Assembly (NCBI GenBank): GCA_029259915.1
Contig: JAJDED010000015.1
Coordinates: 1-64,000, forward strand
Reading direction: 5' to 3'
DNA length: 64,000 bases
DNA from: Planctomycetota bacterium
GTDB taxonomy: Bacteria > Planctomycetota > Planctomycetia > Pirellulales > Lacipirellulaceae
Every line of letters starts with the position of its first letter. Position 1 is the stretch's first letter. The notes below the pieces were generated by a model. That model did no database searches and had not been told where the DNA came from. It was given only the letters and a program-made list of their open reading frames with translations. The position numbers and the translations under genes were made by a program. This document shows positions 8,833-17,554 of the stretch, one piece after another.

Positions 8833-9540
8833 TCAATCCGACAGTTCGTGGTCACGGGCGACAATCAGCTCGTGGGCTGCGATCGAATCCTGTGACGATC
8901 GTAAATCCGACATCCAGTCGGCATCGCTGATCATCCGGCTTAGCCGAGCCAAAATCCGCAGATGCTCGTGATCGTCTGTTGAACAAATCAAAAAAAAGAT
9001 GTCTGTCAGACTGCTTCCCCCGCCAAAGGGGATTCCCTGACCGGTGATGCCCAGTGCGAGCATCGGTTCGCCGAGAATCGACGACATCGGTCGACGGGGA
9101 TGCATCAATGCCACGCCGATGTCGAGTGCCGTGGGGTGCATCGCCTCGCGAGCCACCACGGCCTCGGCCATTTTGCCTGAGTCCCAAAGCAAACCGGTTC
9201 GCGCGGCAAGCTCCGTCATTGCCGTGATCACACTCCCGCGAGTCCGGGCATCCAACGGTACTGCGACAGCTTCGATCGGTAGCAGCGACGCAATCGAAAT
9301 CTCGCCGCTGCCACTGATATCGGTACGTTCCAGATTCGACTCCATGGCAGCCAACTCGTTGTCGCCCGAAAGTCCGATACGGTCTTCCAACCAATGATGA
9401 ATTTCCGCACGAGAAAATCGCCATTGTCCTCCCACACGTCTGCCCGGCAATTTCCCACGATCGGCCAGCCTGGAAATCTGAGCCGGGAGCATGTGCATGT
9501 ATGCAGCTAAAGCAGCGATGTCGAAATCTTCTTCTGCCAC
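8833..9540 (-). CDS. HTH-PTS EIIA (PtsN-like) regulatory protein
   Basis: About 235 aa. The N-terminal 60 residues are an excisionase/MerR-like helix-turn-helix (LAAYMHMLPAQISRLADRG followed by LPGRRVGGQWRFSRAEIHHW). The rest is a fructose-type PTS EIIA domain with the phosphorylatable histidine in REAMHPTALDIGVALMHPRRP and the GGGSSLTDIFFLICS core. HTH-EIIA proteins of this kind probably couple a phosphorelay or nitrogen/carbon status to regulation. I prefer the GTG at 9540 because AGG lies 7 bases upstream; a TTG at 9546 is in frame. No sugar PTS permease is nearby. Confidence 0.8.
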   Translation of the reverse strand: MAEEDFDIAALAAYMHMLPAQISRLADRGKLPGRRVGGQWRFSRAEIHHWLEDRIGLSGDNELAAMESNLERTDISGSGEISIASLLPIEAVAVPLDARTRGSVITAMTELAARTGLLWDSGKMAEAVVAREAMHPTALDIGVALMHPRRPMSSILGEPMLALGITGQGIPFGGGSSLTDIFFLICSTDDHEHLRILARLSRMISDADWMSDLRSSQDSIAAHELIVARDHELSD

Positions 9541-9887
9541 GGACAAACCTGGGAAATGATCTTGGAGAGTTGGGAAGTGCTATCAGTACTACAATCGATT
9601 CCCCATTCTCGCCGGCCATGGCATAACCTGTCCAGTTCGATCGCACGAAAACCATTCTATTAATTGCTTGCACTCGTCGGTCGATCACCGGTCAAGTCGC
9701 CTTGACACAAATGGGGGATAAGCCCACAATCCGCCACGCTGTGGGGACAAGGTTTTCCCAGAGACCTTGAGACTCTGCAGCAAACGCGCACGAAAACGGA
9801 TTTTCATGCGTCGAGTTAGTCAAGTTCGACACAACGGCATCCCCGTATTATGCCGTTGGTCGTTCCACCCGGGCAAGGAGGCCTGGT
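9541..9887. promoter_or_regulatory. Divergent promoter region
   Basis: The 347 bases separate the EIIA gene and the Mur cluster, which read outwards. No coding frame was recognised. AAGGAGG at 9875-9881 is a near-perfect ribosome binding site 6 bases before the ATG at 9888 and fixes that start. Confidence 0.5.
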
Positions 9888-11363
9888 ATGTCACTCTCCC
9901 TCGAATCGCAAGTCGGCGTTGCGCTCGACGATCTTTTCCCATCGGGTACACGTACAGGAACCGCTCGCGTGCGGGCGACCTCGTGTGCCACCGACTGGCG
10001 AGAAGTCCAGCCAGGCGATGTTTATGTCGCGCTACCCGAAGGGTGTGGAACCACGCCCTGCGACGATGGCCATCAGCACGCGCAACGGGCAGTCTCTTGC
10101 GGAGCGAAAGCGGTAATCTGCGAACAGCCCGTGCCGGTGTTCGATGTGCCAACCTACTTGGTGCCCGATAGTCGCGTAGCACTTGGCGAACTTTGCCAAG
10201 CGTTGGTTGGCAATCCTACCCATTCACTTCCCACGATTGGCGTGACCGGCACCGCAGGCAAGACAACAACGCTTGCCCTGCTCGAAGCAATCTTTTTGAC
10301 CTCCGGAAGAACGTGCGGTGTTCTCAGCAATCTGACAAGTTACGACGGCATGTCGGTTGGCTCGGGGATTAGCGAAGCACCCTCGGCACCGGCGCTTGCT
10401 TCGCGATTGGCGAACATGGCCGCGGCAGATTGCCCGCTGGCATTGCTCGAAGTTTCCAGCCAATCGCTTAGCCAGGCAGGGATGGCAGGCATCCAACTCG
10501 ATGCCATTTGCGTCACCAACATCACCGATGCCCATCTCGACCTGCACAACTCGATTCAAAACTACCGCAACGCAAAGCTGCGAATCCTGAAACACCTTGC
10601 ACCGACCGGCGTAACGATCCTTAATGCCGACGACCCCGTTTGCATGCAATGGCTCGACCGCGTCCAAGGGCCCGTGCTTACATACGGCCTCGGCGACCAG
10701 GCAGAGATCACCGGTTCGATAATCGAAACCCACGCCAACGAACAAACCTTCGTATTAACCGCCGGCAGCGAATCGACCGCCGTACGTACCGCGATCATCG
10801 GCGAACATCATGTTTCCAATTGCCTGGCAGCGGCGGCTGTGGCACTGAGCTACGGAATCGACCTGACCACCATCGCCGCTGGCATCGAAGCCGTCGAAAA
10901 ACTGCCCGCTCGGATGGAACGGATCGACCGCGGGCAGGGTTTTCCCGTGTACATCGACGCAGCCGAAACACCGGTAGCACTGTGCGCCAGCTTACGCACC
11001 GCTCGGCAGTTGGCAGGCGAACGAGTGATTTGTGTGCTCGGCGACATGTCATTTGCCTCGGCAGCCGAAACAAATTCGATAAGCCAAGTGGTCCACCGAC
11101 TGGCCGACATAGCCATTGCAACTCAGCATTTACCCAATGCTCACGGACAAAAGTCCGCGGAAGTAAAAGTGATCGCCGATCGAAGCGAAGCGATTGCTTG
11201 GGCCGTTGCCATAGCCAAACCGGGCGACGTTGTTGTCGTAACCGGCAGCCAACCCCGCAGCAGTTGCTCCTTCGGCACGTCCGGCGAACAAGTCAACGAT
11301 GCCGAAATAGCTCGGAAATTTTTAATCACCTGCACTCCCCCCGCACTCCGCATTGCCGCTTAG
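9888..11363 (+). CDS. Divergent MurE-like Mur ligase
   Basis: 491 aa, the MurE length. The Mur ligase ATP-binding motif is VTGTAGKTTT (about 119-128), and LLEVSSQSLSQ corresponds to the MurE EVSSHAL motif. NADDP and the NYRNAKLRIL lysine (the carbamylated Lys in Mur ligases) are retained. The C-terminal domain is unusual: the Y-A-H-TP motif reads IDAAETP, the G-GGDRD-KR segment is replaced by LGDMSFASAAETN, and no DNPR motif for diaminopimelate is seen. The enzyme therefore probably does not add diaminopimelate in the standard way. It heads a cluster with a MurF C-domain-like and a MurG-like gene, which points to cell-wall work, but the substrate is unknown. Confidence 0.75.
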   Translation: MSLSLESQVGVALDDLFPSGTRTGTARVRATSCATDWREVQPGDVYVALPEGCGTTPCDDGHQHAQRAVSCGAKAVICEQPVPVFDVPTYLVPDSRVALGELCQALVGNPTHSLPTIGVTGTAGKTTTLALLEAIFLTSGRTCGVLSNLTSYDGMSVGSGISEAPSAPALASRLANMAAADCPLALLEVSSQSLSQAGMAGIQLDAICVTNITDAHLDLHNSIQNYRNAKLRILKHLAPTGVTILNADDPVCMQWLDRVQGPVLTYGLGDQAEITGSIIETHANEQTFVLTAGSESTAVRTAIIGEHHVSNCLAAAAVALSYGIDLTTIAAGIEAVEKLPARMERIDRGQGFPVYIDAAETPVALCASLRTARQLAGERVICVLGDMSFASAAETNSISQVVHRLADIAIATQHLPNAHGQKSAEVKVIADRSEAIAWAVAIAKPGDVVVVTGSQPRSSCSFGTSGEQVNDAEIARKFLITCTPPALRIAA

Positions 11364-11386
11364 AGGCAAAAAGGACCTACAGACAC

Positions 11387-11902
11387 ATGGAATGGACAGA
11401 CACGCTGATGCTCGAACCACGCAGGCCAACACCCGACAACATCTCGCGCACGGTTGCCTATAAAGTTCGCGTAATTCCAGTCGAGGGTGTTTCTCTGCTG
11501 CATGCGGAGGTGCGCACCCACGAAGAGACAGAAGCTACTCTGGAACTGCTGCGAGGATTCCGGGCCGCGCGTCGCGTCGTTTTGTGTGACACATCCTTTT
11601 TGGTCGACGACACCCACACCGTGGAACGACAACTGGGCCACACCTTGGTCAACTCGGGAGATGCCGAGATGTTGGTCAGCTGCGGTTCGTGTGCTCGCGA
11701 AGTTGCGATCGGAGCACGCGACGCCGGATTGGACCTGGCCAGCGTGGTGGTTTGTGGCGATGCCAAATCGGCTTGCGAAGTGTTAACTCATCGTTTGATT
11801 CCCGGAGACACCGTATTGCTCCTGGGACTGGATCGCTGGACATGCGACCGTCTGACCGCTTCGTTGGCGAAGCGCCTTTTCCCTTCAGCCGTTGCCGCTT
11901 AG
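11387..11902 (+). CDS. Stand-alone MurF C-terminal-domain-like protein
   Basis: 171 aa. From about residue 60 (VVLCDTSFLVDD...VERQLGHTLVNSGDAEMLVSCG) to the end (HRLIPGDTVLLLGLDRWTCDRL), the order of motifs matches the C-terminal domain of MurF: a metabolite-binding Rossmann domain with -LG-, -L-TVG- and -PGDVVLVKGS-type segments. The N-terminal UDP-binding and central ATPase domains are missing, so it cannot be a ligase by itself. It starts 23 bp after the MurE-like gene. It could complement that protein or be a non-catalytic partner. Confidence 0.6.
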   Translation: MEWTDTLMLEPRRPTPDNISRTVAYKVRVIPVEGVSLLHAEVRTHEETEATLELLRGFRAARRVVLCDTSFLVDDTHTVERQLGHTLVNSGDAEMLVSCGSCAREVAIGARDAGLDLASVVVCGDAKSACEVLTHRLIPGDTVLLLGLDRWTCDRLTASLAKRLFPSAVAA

Positions 11903-12088
11903 TTCAAGTCGTACCCAGAAACCTTTAGAGATTTCGACTAGAGATTCGACCATGAAAAGTTTCGTCGTTGGTTTGTTAGATTGCGGGGTCCGACAAACCG
12001 CCCTCCCTGGGGTTGGAGCACAATAGCTCGCTATTTGGGCAGCTTCTGGGTCAGCTGCTCTGGCGAGTGCTTCACGACGAAGCTTATG

Positions 12089-12130
12089 TCTGAGCACCGG
12101 GGCGACGCAATGCGTCGTCCCGGTGACTCA
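12089..12130. repeat. Palindromic element between the MurF-like and MurG-like genes
   Basis: CTGAGCACCGGGGCGACGCA is followed almost directly by its inverted copy TGCGTCGTCCCGGTGACTCA, with one mismatch and one inserted base. It sits in the 291-bp gap 11903-12193, which otherwise has no recognised gene. It is REP-like and may end or attenuate the transcript. Confidence 0.7.
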
Positions 12131-12193
12131 GCGGATTCACGACGCCAAGAGGCATCAATTCCATAACCCGCATTTCTATTTTGGAGCCCAGGT

Positions 12194-13372
12194 ATGTCCG
12201 GCGTAGCTCATGTGTTGTTTGCTGGCGGAGGCGCGGCAGGTCACCTTGATCCGGGACTTTCTGTGGCAGACCACCTCGCAAAACGACTTCCGCAGTCGAT
12301 GATTTCCTTTGCCGGAACAGGGAGCCCCGCTGAGAAACATACCGTACGCGGAGCCGGTTATCAGTATCTCACGATCCCGTCGCGACCTGCCCCACAAAAC
12401 CCATTGCAGGCAGTAAGATTTGTTACCGACAACATCGCCGGCTACTGCGCGGCACGGTGGATGCTACGCGAACAAAAAATTTCGCTCGTTGTCGGCTTGG
12501 GCGGAACCACTAGCACCGCCGTCCTGCGAGCCGCCGATGCACGTGGAATTCCATTTATTTTGTTGGAGCAAAACGCCATTCCAGGACGCACCACCCGTTG
12601 GCTGTCGCGAACCTCGGCGCTCGTATGTGCAGCGTTCGACGACGTCAGGCCCCATCTGCACGTGCAAGCCCCGGTCACAGTTACCGGCAATCCCACTCGC
12701 CCAGCTTTCGAACAACTTTACGACAAGCTGCAAAAAAACGGATACCGGAACAATAACCCAAGTGGCGACGGTTCGGAAAATGGAGGTCCCGCCTCACCCA
12801 CCAAACGGTTGGTCGTACTAGACGGCGCCGAGGGCGCGCGATCGCTAAACGAATCGATCCCCGCCGCGCTAAAGCAATTGAAAAATTACTTGTCCGGCTG
12901 GCAAATCGTTCACCAAACGGGCGATGGACAATTGCAGGAAACAGAAAACCGCTATCGGCAATGCGGCGTCGAGGCCCTGGCTGTCACCTATATCGACGAG
13001 ATCGCCTCGTTGTTGTTCACAAGCGACCTTGTCGTTTGTCGCTCGGAAGGCGCCACGTTGGCCGAGCTTTCGCTGGCGGGAGTTCCGGCCTTGCTCGTAC
13101 CTCATCCCCAAGCTGCCGACGATCATCAAATCGCCAACGCCAAGGTGTTCTCTTCCGCTGGCGCGTGTCGATTGGTCGACGAAACTTCGCAAATCGGTGC
13201 GCTCGACACCGCTTTGGCCTGCGAATTGAAAACGCTACTCGCCGACGGACAACTTCGCGAAGAAATGCGTCTGCAAATCCGGCAGCAAGCCCATCCTCAA
13301 GCCTCTTCCGATATTGCAGAAGCGATCGGCAACGTGCTCTACGATTCCTGCGCAGAGCGACTCGCGGCATAA
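12194..13372 (+). CDS. MurG-like glycosyltransferase
   Basis: 392 aa GT-B fold protein related to MurG, which adds GlcNAc to lipid I on the inner membrane. The N-terminal loop GGGAAGHLDPGLSVADHL matches the MurG GGTGGHxxPA loop. The C-terminal UDP-GlcNAc site is well kept: CRSEGATLAELSLAGVPALL followed by PHPQAADDHQIANAK. GGAG-type spacing (GGAG at 12183) supports ATG 12194. An insert of about 25 polar residues (near 178-203, RNNNPSGDGSENGGPASPT) is unusual. Because the neighbouring Mur genes are divergent, this may be a second, specialised MurG rather than the housekeeping one. Confidence 0.8.
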   Translation: MSGVAHVLFAGGGAAGHLDPGLSVADHLAKRLPQSMISFAGTGSPAEKHTVRGAGYQYLTIPSRPAPQNPLQAVRFVTDNIAGYCAARWMLREQKISLVVGLGGTTSTAVLRAADARGIPFILLEQNAIPGRTTRWLSRTSALVCAAFDDVRPHLHVQAPVTVTGNPTRPAFEQLYDKLQKNGYRNNNPSGDGSENGGPASPTKRLVVLDGAEGARSLNESIPAALKQLKNYLSGWQIVHQTGDGQLQETENRYRQCGVEALAVTYIDEIASLLFTSDLVVCRSEGATLAELSLAGVPALLVPHPQAADDHQIANAKVFSSAGACRLVDETSQIGALDTALACELKTLLADGQLREEMRLQIRQQAHPQASSDIAEAIGNVLYDSCAERLAA

Positions 13373-13383
13373 AATTGCAGAGC

Positions 13384-14469
13384 TCACGGCAACTTTCGCA
13401 CGGTTCCGGGGACCACAGGCTGGTGATTCTGGGAACTTTCTACTGCGGCGAAACAGAGTTCCAGACTACGCAGATTATTGCGCGCACTATGCGAAGGTTC
13501 GCGATTTTCTTCGATCGCACAGAGTAGTTCGCCCATCGTGCCATGAAAACCGTCGGGGAACCAGGTCCCCTCCAACCGCGGCGAGATTGTCCCAGCGTCG
13601 GTGATAATTTCCAACTGCTGGTTTTCCAGATTGACTCCCGCAGAGCGAATCACGCCTCGGCTTCCAGAGACCAAAACACGATCCCACGATCCGTGGGGCA
13701 CATGCCCATCAAACACCAGAGAGGACTGTGCATGGGGATATTCGATCATCGCCTGGGCAAGCAATGGCGTGGTGATGTCCTGGGTCGTCGAGCAAGTTGC
13801 CGAAGCAACAACCCGGCCAGCCCGATTATCTCCCATGATCGTGGCAAGAAAATCGAACCAGTGGATCGCAAAGTCATACAAAATAAGATCGCGAAGTTTT
13901 TCAAATGCCGTGCCGCGAACCCACCCATGGTCCCAATGCACTCCGCAGTGGACGCCAACCACGTCGCCAATCAGCCCGGCGTGAACCGCTTCGCGGATGT
14001 AGCTGAAATGTGGCGCCCAGCGCCCATTCTGATTTACGGCCAGGCGGAGGTTCTGCTTGTCGGCAAGATCAGCCAATCGTTCGCCAACATCTAAATCGAG
14101 TACGAACGGCTTCTGACTCAACACATGCTTCCCGGCTCGCAGAGCGTCCTCGATAATGGGGACGCGAATCTCCGGATGGGTTGTCACGTCGACAACGTCC
14201 AACGTGTCCAATTTCAGCAGTTCACGATGGTCGGTGAAAACCTTGGCTGCCGGAAAGAATTCTTGACGACGCAGTTCGGCCGCTTCGCGATTGATATCCG
14301 CAAGAGCAACCACGTCGTAACCGGCAGCTTTGTAAGCTTGCAGATGATAATGGGAAATCCCCCCGCAACCGACCACTCCTATCTTAGAACGAGGACTCTG
14401 GGGATCTCGTGGCAAATAGGGGAGAACAGGAATTGCCGTGGGGGCGGGAGAAACTGGAGAATCGGTCAT
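13384..14469 (-). CDS. Gfo/Idh/MocA-family oxidoreductase
   Basis: 361 aa. The NAD(P)-binding Rossmann motif is KIGVVGCGGISHYHLQAYKAAG (about 29-50), followed by DVVALADINREAA. The family motif AGKHVLSQKP (EKP type, here QKP) carries the likely catalytic lysine. The C-terminal alpha/beta domain includes GVHCGVHWDHGWVRG and DFAIHWFDFLATIMG. Such enzymes oxidise or isomerise sugars and cyclitols and are numerous in planctomycetes. The first 28 residues are a Pro-rich extension. It converges with the MurG-like gene, 11 bp apart. The substrate cannot be inferred. Confidence 0.88.
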   Translation of the reverse strand: MTDSPVSPAPTAIPVLPYLPRDPQSPRSKIGVVGCGGISHYHLQAYKAAGYDVVALADINREAAELRRQEFFPAAKVFTDHRELLKLDTLDVVDVTTHPEIRVPIIEDALRAGKHVLSQKPFVLDLDVGERLADLADKQNLRLAVNQNGRWAPHFSYIREAVHAGLIGDVVGVHCGVHWDHGWVRGTAFEKLRDLILYDFAIHWFDFLATIMGDNRAGRVVASATCSTTQDITTPLLAQAMIEYPHAQSSLVFDGHVPHGSWDRVLVSGSRGVIRSAGVNLENQQLEIITDAGTISPRLEGTWFPDGFHGTMGELLCAIEENREPSHSARNNLRSLELCFAAVESSQNHQPVVPGTVRKLP

Positions 14470-14714
14470 GGGAGAATTAGTCGGGGGGGGGGTGTTTTAT
14501 TTCACTGATGCAAACGCGTTGACCCTGAAACTGACCGCAGCTTAGCAAGTCTGAACACGGAATTCTACGGCTCCGATCGTCTCCCCCCAAGGAACCAAAT
14601 CCTCTGCTGCCATCGGCTTGCAAATCTTTGGCAAATCGCTACTGTGGAGCAAAGCATTCACAAATCCTTCAAGCCGTCATTTGCCGGCTCTGACAGCATA
14701 ACAGCACAGGAACC

Positions 14715-15101
14715 ATGGCCAAATCACCCGATAAAAAAACAAGCAAACGCATTCTTTTAGTAGACGATGACGCGGAAATCATCGAATCACTTCGCCTGGC
14801 ACTGGAAGCCCACGACTACGAGGTTCTCATCGCACGCGACGGCAATCAAGGCCTCGCTCTCATCGAGCGCGAAACCCCCGATCTCGTGATTCTCGACATG
14901 ATGATGCCCAAACGGAGCGGGTTTTTGGTACTCGAACGTCTTAAGCGCATGGGCGAAAAGAAGCAGCGGATCATCATGATCACTGCCAACGAAGGTGCCC
15001 GGCACAAAGCCTATGCCGAAATGCTGGGAGTGGACGATTACGTTCGCAAACCGTTCCCCATGGATCGGCTTATTCAAAGCGTCAATCGATTACTTGAATA
15101 G
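14715..15101 (+). CDS. Single-domain response regulator (CheY-like)
   Basis: 128 aa, just one receiver domain. The acidic pocket is LLVDDDAEI (Asp about 18-20), the phosphoacceptor is the Asp of DLVILDMMMPKRSG, the Thr of MITAN is the switch residue, and DDYVRKPF provides the conserved Lys. There is no output domain, so it acts by binding partners. No histidine kinase is adjacent. CAGGAACC before ATG 14715 serves as ribosome binding site. Confidence 0.93.
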   Translation: MAKSPDKKTSKRILLVDDDAEIIESLRLALEAHDYEVLIARDGNQGLALIERETPDLVILDMMMPKRSGFLVLERLKRMGEKKQRIIMITANEGARHKAYAEMLGVDDYVRKPFPMDRLIQSVNRLLE

Positions 15102-15118
15102 AGCAGTACGTGCCCCGT

Positions 15119-15862
15119 TTAATGCAAAGCGATCGTACGAGCCAACGGTTGTAGCACCGAGTCGACGACGTATTTCTCGACCATGTCGCGACAAACTTCG
15201 CTGAGCTGGTCAAGAGTTTCCACGTAGGTTTGATCGGCCGCGAGGCTGCCATACTGGCGTGCCGTGACGTAGACGCTGATTTGTTCTTGCTGATACTCGC
15301 CGGTGCGGATTTGATAAGCGTTGGTGCGCGACTCGACGTTCAGCCGACATTGCAGCCGGCAATCGTTATCTAAAGCGAACGTCAAATTGGGCTCGTAATT
15401 GATGATCTTCGCCTCCGGTACTTCGCTCAGCCTGTCGAGCGCGGGACAAATACCCAGAGCCTCGGCTATGAGTTGATTGTGATTTCCTTGATAAGTGAAA
15501 TCAAAACCGACTAACAAATCGAGTGCTTCACAATCCAGCGGACTAATGGTGAGCGCATACGGTGCGACCTCAAGTGCGTGACGATGCTGGTTCAGGGCGG
15601 TTTCGATCGATTCCGGATTGACCTGTCCTGAGCAAACCCTGCGGGGCTCGACCGTACACCAGCGATAATTGCCTTGGTCTTTGTCCTGCTCAAGAATAAA
15701 GTCGTTTTTTTCCCGGGAATAAAAATTCCGCAGCTCAGGATACCTTTTTTGCATTTGCTCGAAAAAATGCAAAACGGTCTCACGGCTGCGCGGAAGTTCC
15801 ATCTCGGTGCTGAGATTCATGTTGACGTAAAAATCGTCGGCCAGCGAACTGTAAGGAGTCAT
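15119..15862 (-). CDS. Conserved hypothetical protein
   Basis: 247 aa with no signal peptide or membrane segment. I do not recognise a family. It is acidic, with a well-packed C-terminal half (YVTARQYGSLAADQTYVETLDQLSEVCRDMVEKYV). I chose ATG 15862 (MTPYSSLADDF) because the longer frame would run into the divergent methyltransferase gene on the other strand. It ends 17 bp from the response regulator end (convergent). Confidence 0.55.
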   Translation of the reverse strand: MTPYSSLADDFYVNMNLSTEMELPRSRETVLHFFEQMQKRYPELRNFYSREKNDFILEQDKDQGNYRWCTVEPRRVCSGQVNPESIETALNQHRHALEVAPYALTISPLDCEALDLLVGFDFTYQGNHNQLIAEALGICPALDRLSEVPEAKIINYEPNLTFALDNDCRLQCRLNVESRTNAYQIRTGEYQQEQISVYVTARQYGSLAADQTYVETLDQLSEVCRDMVEKYVVDSVLQPLARTIALH

Positions 15863-16021
15863 TAAAAGTGGGTGTCCTGATTGGAGAAACTGCGAAATGC
15901 AGGGAACCGAACCGGTCAAGAAGACGGGCTGCTTGGCACTAGTATAGAGCACCGCGGAAAACTCTGTCAAAGACTTGCAATGCCCGACTCGAAGAGAATA
16001 AACTGTGCGGGGAGAAAAATC

Positions 16022-16567
16022 ATGGAGCAAATCGCATTTCAGACCGCTTTGGGATCCCTTGCCCTCGCATGGCAAAAAAATACCGTGGTGGCACTAGCCT
16101 TCGGGCATCGTAGTGAGCGCGGTGCATTGCGATCCCTGGAAGCGAAAATCAAGTGCCTGCCGCCGATTGACGTCTCTTCAAAATCCGAGGGGTGCGAGCT
16201 CGAAGAACTTGTCGAGCGGCTCCGTGATTTCGCCGAGGGTTTGCCAACCGATTTTTCGGACGTGCACCTCGACACCGGGCGCTACACCTCTTTTCAGCAA
16301 CGTGTTCTGAATGCCTGCCGAGCGATTCCCTGGGGCGAGACGCGCACCTACGGCCAACTAGCGCGTAACATAAATCGACCGGGCGCAGCCCGAGCCGTGG
16401 GCACCGTGATGGCCAGCAATTGCGTGCCGCTGGTCGTACCGTGCCACCGCGTGGTCGCGGCTTCAGGAGGCTTAGGCGGATTCTCCGCCCCGCAAGGATT
16501 GACCATGAAACGCCGACTGCTAGCCAACGAGCAACTCGCCACTTGCGGCTTAGCAAAACAAACCTAA
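16022..16567 (+). CDS. ogt: Methylated-DNA--[protein]-cysteine S-methyltransferase
   Basis: 181 aa. The C-terminal domain has the active site motif PCHRVVA with the acceptor Cys, preceded by the helix-turn-helix region (GETRTYGQLARNINRPGAARAVG) and the Asn hinge (MASNCVPLVVPCHR). It removes methyl groups from O6-methylguanine, a one-use DNA repair protein. GGAGAAAAATC before ATG 16022 fixes the start. The N-terminal domain is divergent, as is usual for Ogt. Confidence 0.93.
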   Translation: MEQIAFQTALGSLALAWQKNTVVALAFGHRSERGALRSLEAKIKCLPPIDVSSKSEGCELEELVERLRDFAEGLPTDFSDVHLDTGRYTSFQQRVLNACRAIPWGETRTYGQLARNINRPGAARAVGTVMASNCVPLVVPCHRVVAASGGLGGFSAPQGLTMKRRLLANEQLATCGLAKQT

Positions 16568-16744
16568 AACCCAAATGATTTGCGACCACACGACTCAGGC
16601 ATAATGGGCAAACTCTTTTCCGGGATGCACCCATGGGGGTTTCACGGTAAAATAGCTGCTATGGGAGACAATCTCGTTCATATTGGCGAAGTTATTGTTC
16701 ACGGGTTCGTGTTCGATCCAAAAAATTCCGAGCGACTGCGAAAC

Positions 16745-17326
16745 ATGGATCTCAACAAACTTCTGGAAGCGATTCCTCGACTGTTTGACGTACTGGACGA
16801 ACGGGGTATCGAGTACGTGTTGGTCGGCGGCATTGCGATGTTGGTCTATGTCGAAGGGCGAAATACTCAAGACATCGATCTAATCGTACCGAGAGACGCA
16901 CTCGATAAATTACCAGAAATCAAGATCGACGAAATCAACGTCGAGTTCTCCAAAGGGTGGCTTGAAGACTTGCAAGTCGACTTTCTTTTCACCCAAAATC
17001 AACTCTTTGAGAAAGTCCGTAACAGTTATTCTGAAATCAAGCGATTCGTAGAACGCGATATTCCCTGTGCGACTGTCGAAGGGCTACTACTTCTAAAACT
17101 CTTTGCGCTTCCGTCGCTCTATCGACAGGGTCATTTCGATCGTGTGCGCACCTACCAAAAAGATATCGCCGATTTACTCGAACGGTATCAAACCGACACG
17201 GTGCCATTGCTGGAAGAAATTGCATTGCACGTGTTGCCGAGCGAGCTAGACGAACTGCAAAAAATTGTTGCACAGATCCAGCAAGAGATGATTGCCTCGC
17301 GGCAACGATTTCGTCAGGAAGAATAG
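16745..17326 (+). CDS. Nucleotidyltransferase-fold protein (MNT/AbiEii-like)
   Basis: 193 aa. The N-terminal half has the minimal nucleotidyltransferase signature: GG followed by D-x-D (LVGGIAMLVYVEGRNTQDID followed by LIV). The second half is helical (YQKDIADLLERYQTD...LDELQKIVAQIQQEM). The start is uncertain: ATG 16745 gives a compact domain, while an ATG at 16661 would add 28 residues. These proteins occur alone or as toxin-antitoxin partners. No HEPN partner is adjacent. Confidence 0.65.
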   Translation: MDLNKLLEAIPRLFDVLDERGIEYVLVGGIAMLVYVEGRNTQDIDLIVPRDALDKLPEIKIDEINVEFSKGWLEDLQVDFLFTQNQLFEKVRNSYSEIKRFVERDIPCATVEGLLLLKLFALPSLYRQGHFDRVRTYQKDIADLLERYQTDTVPLLEEIALHVLPSELDELQKIVAQIQQEMIASRQRFRQEE

Positions 17327-17554
17327 TGCATCTCCAGATTCTGTGCGTAGACCCAATTCCTCAGGCCATCGCTGGCCGCTAGCTTCCTCGAATTATCCAC
17401 GGCACCCCCGCCTTTGCCGCATTTTGTGAAGATTTGTCTGGGGATTTGTTTGCCCGATCGGCAGTTTGGGATAGACTAGACCCAATCTATTTTTCTCCCC
17501 ATTTCATAGAGGGGCGATTGGGGGGATCTTCGGAACAGACTCTTGGAGGGATAC

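Noticed and set aside
10224..11121. Long open frames antisense to the MurE-like gene
   Set aside because: They are shadows of a GC-rich gene in another frame and show no domain or conserved motif; the MurE frame carries all recognisable motifs.
15863..16075. Upstream extension of the hypothetical protein at 15119
   Set aside because: It would run under the methyltransferase 5' end and promoter on the other strand; ATG 15862 leaves a normal divergent spacer.
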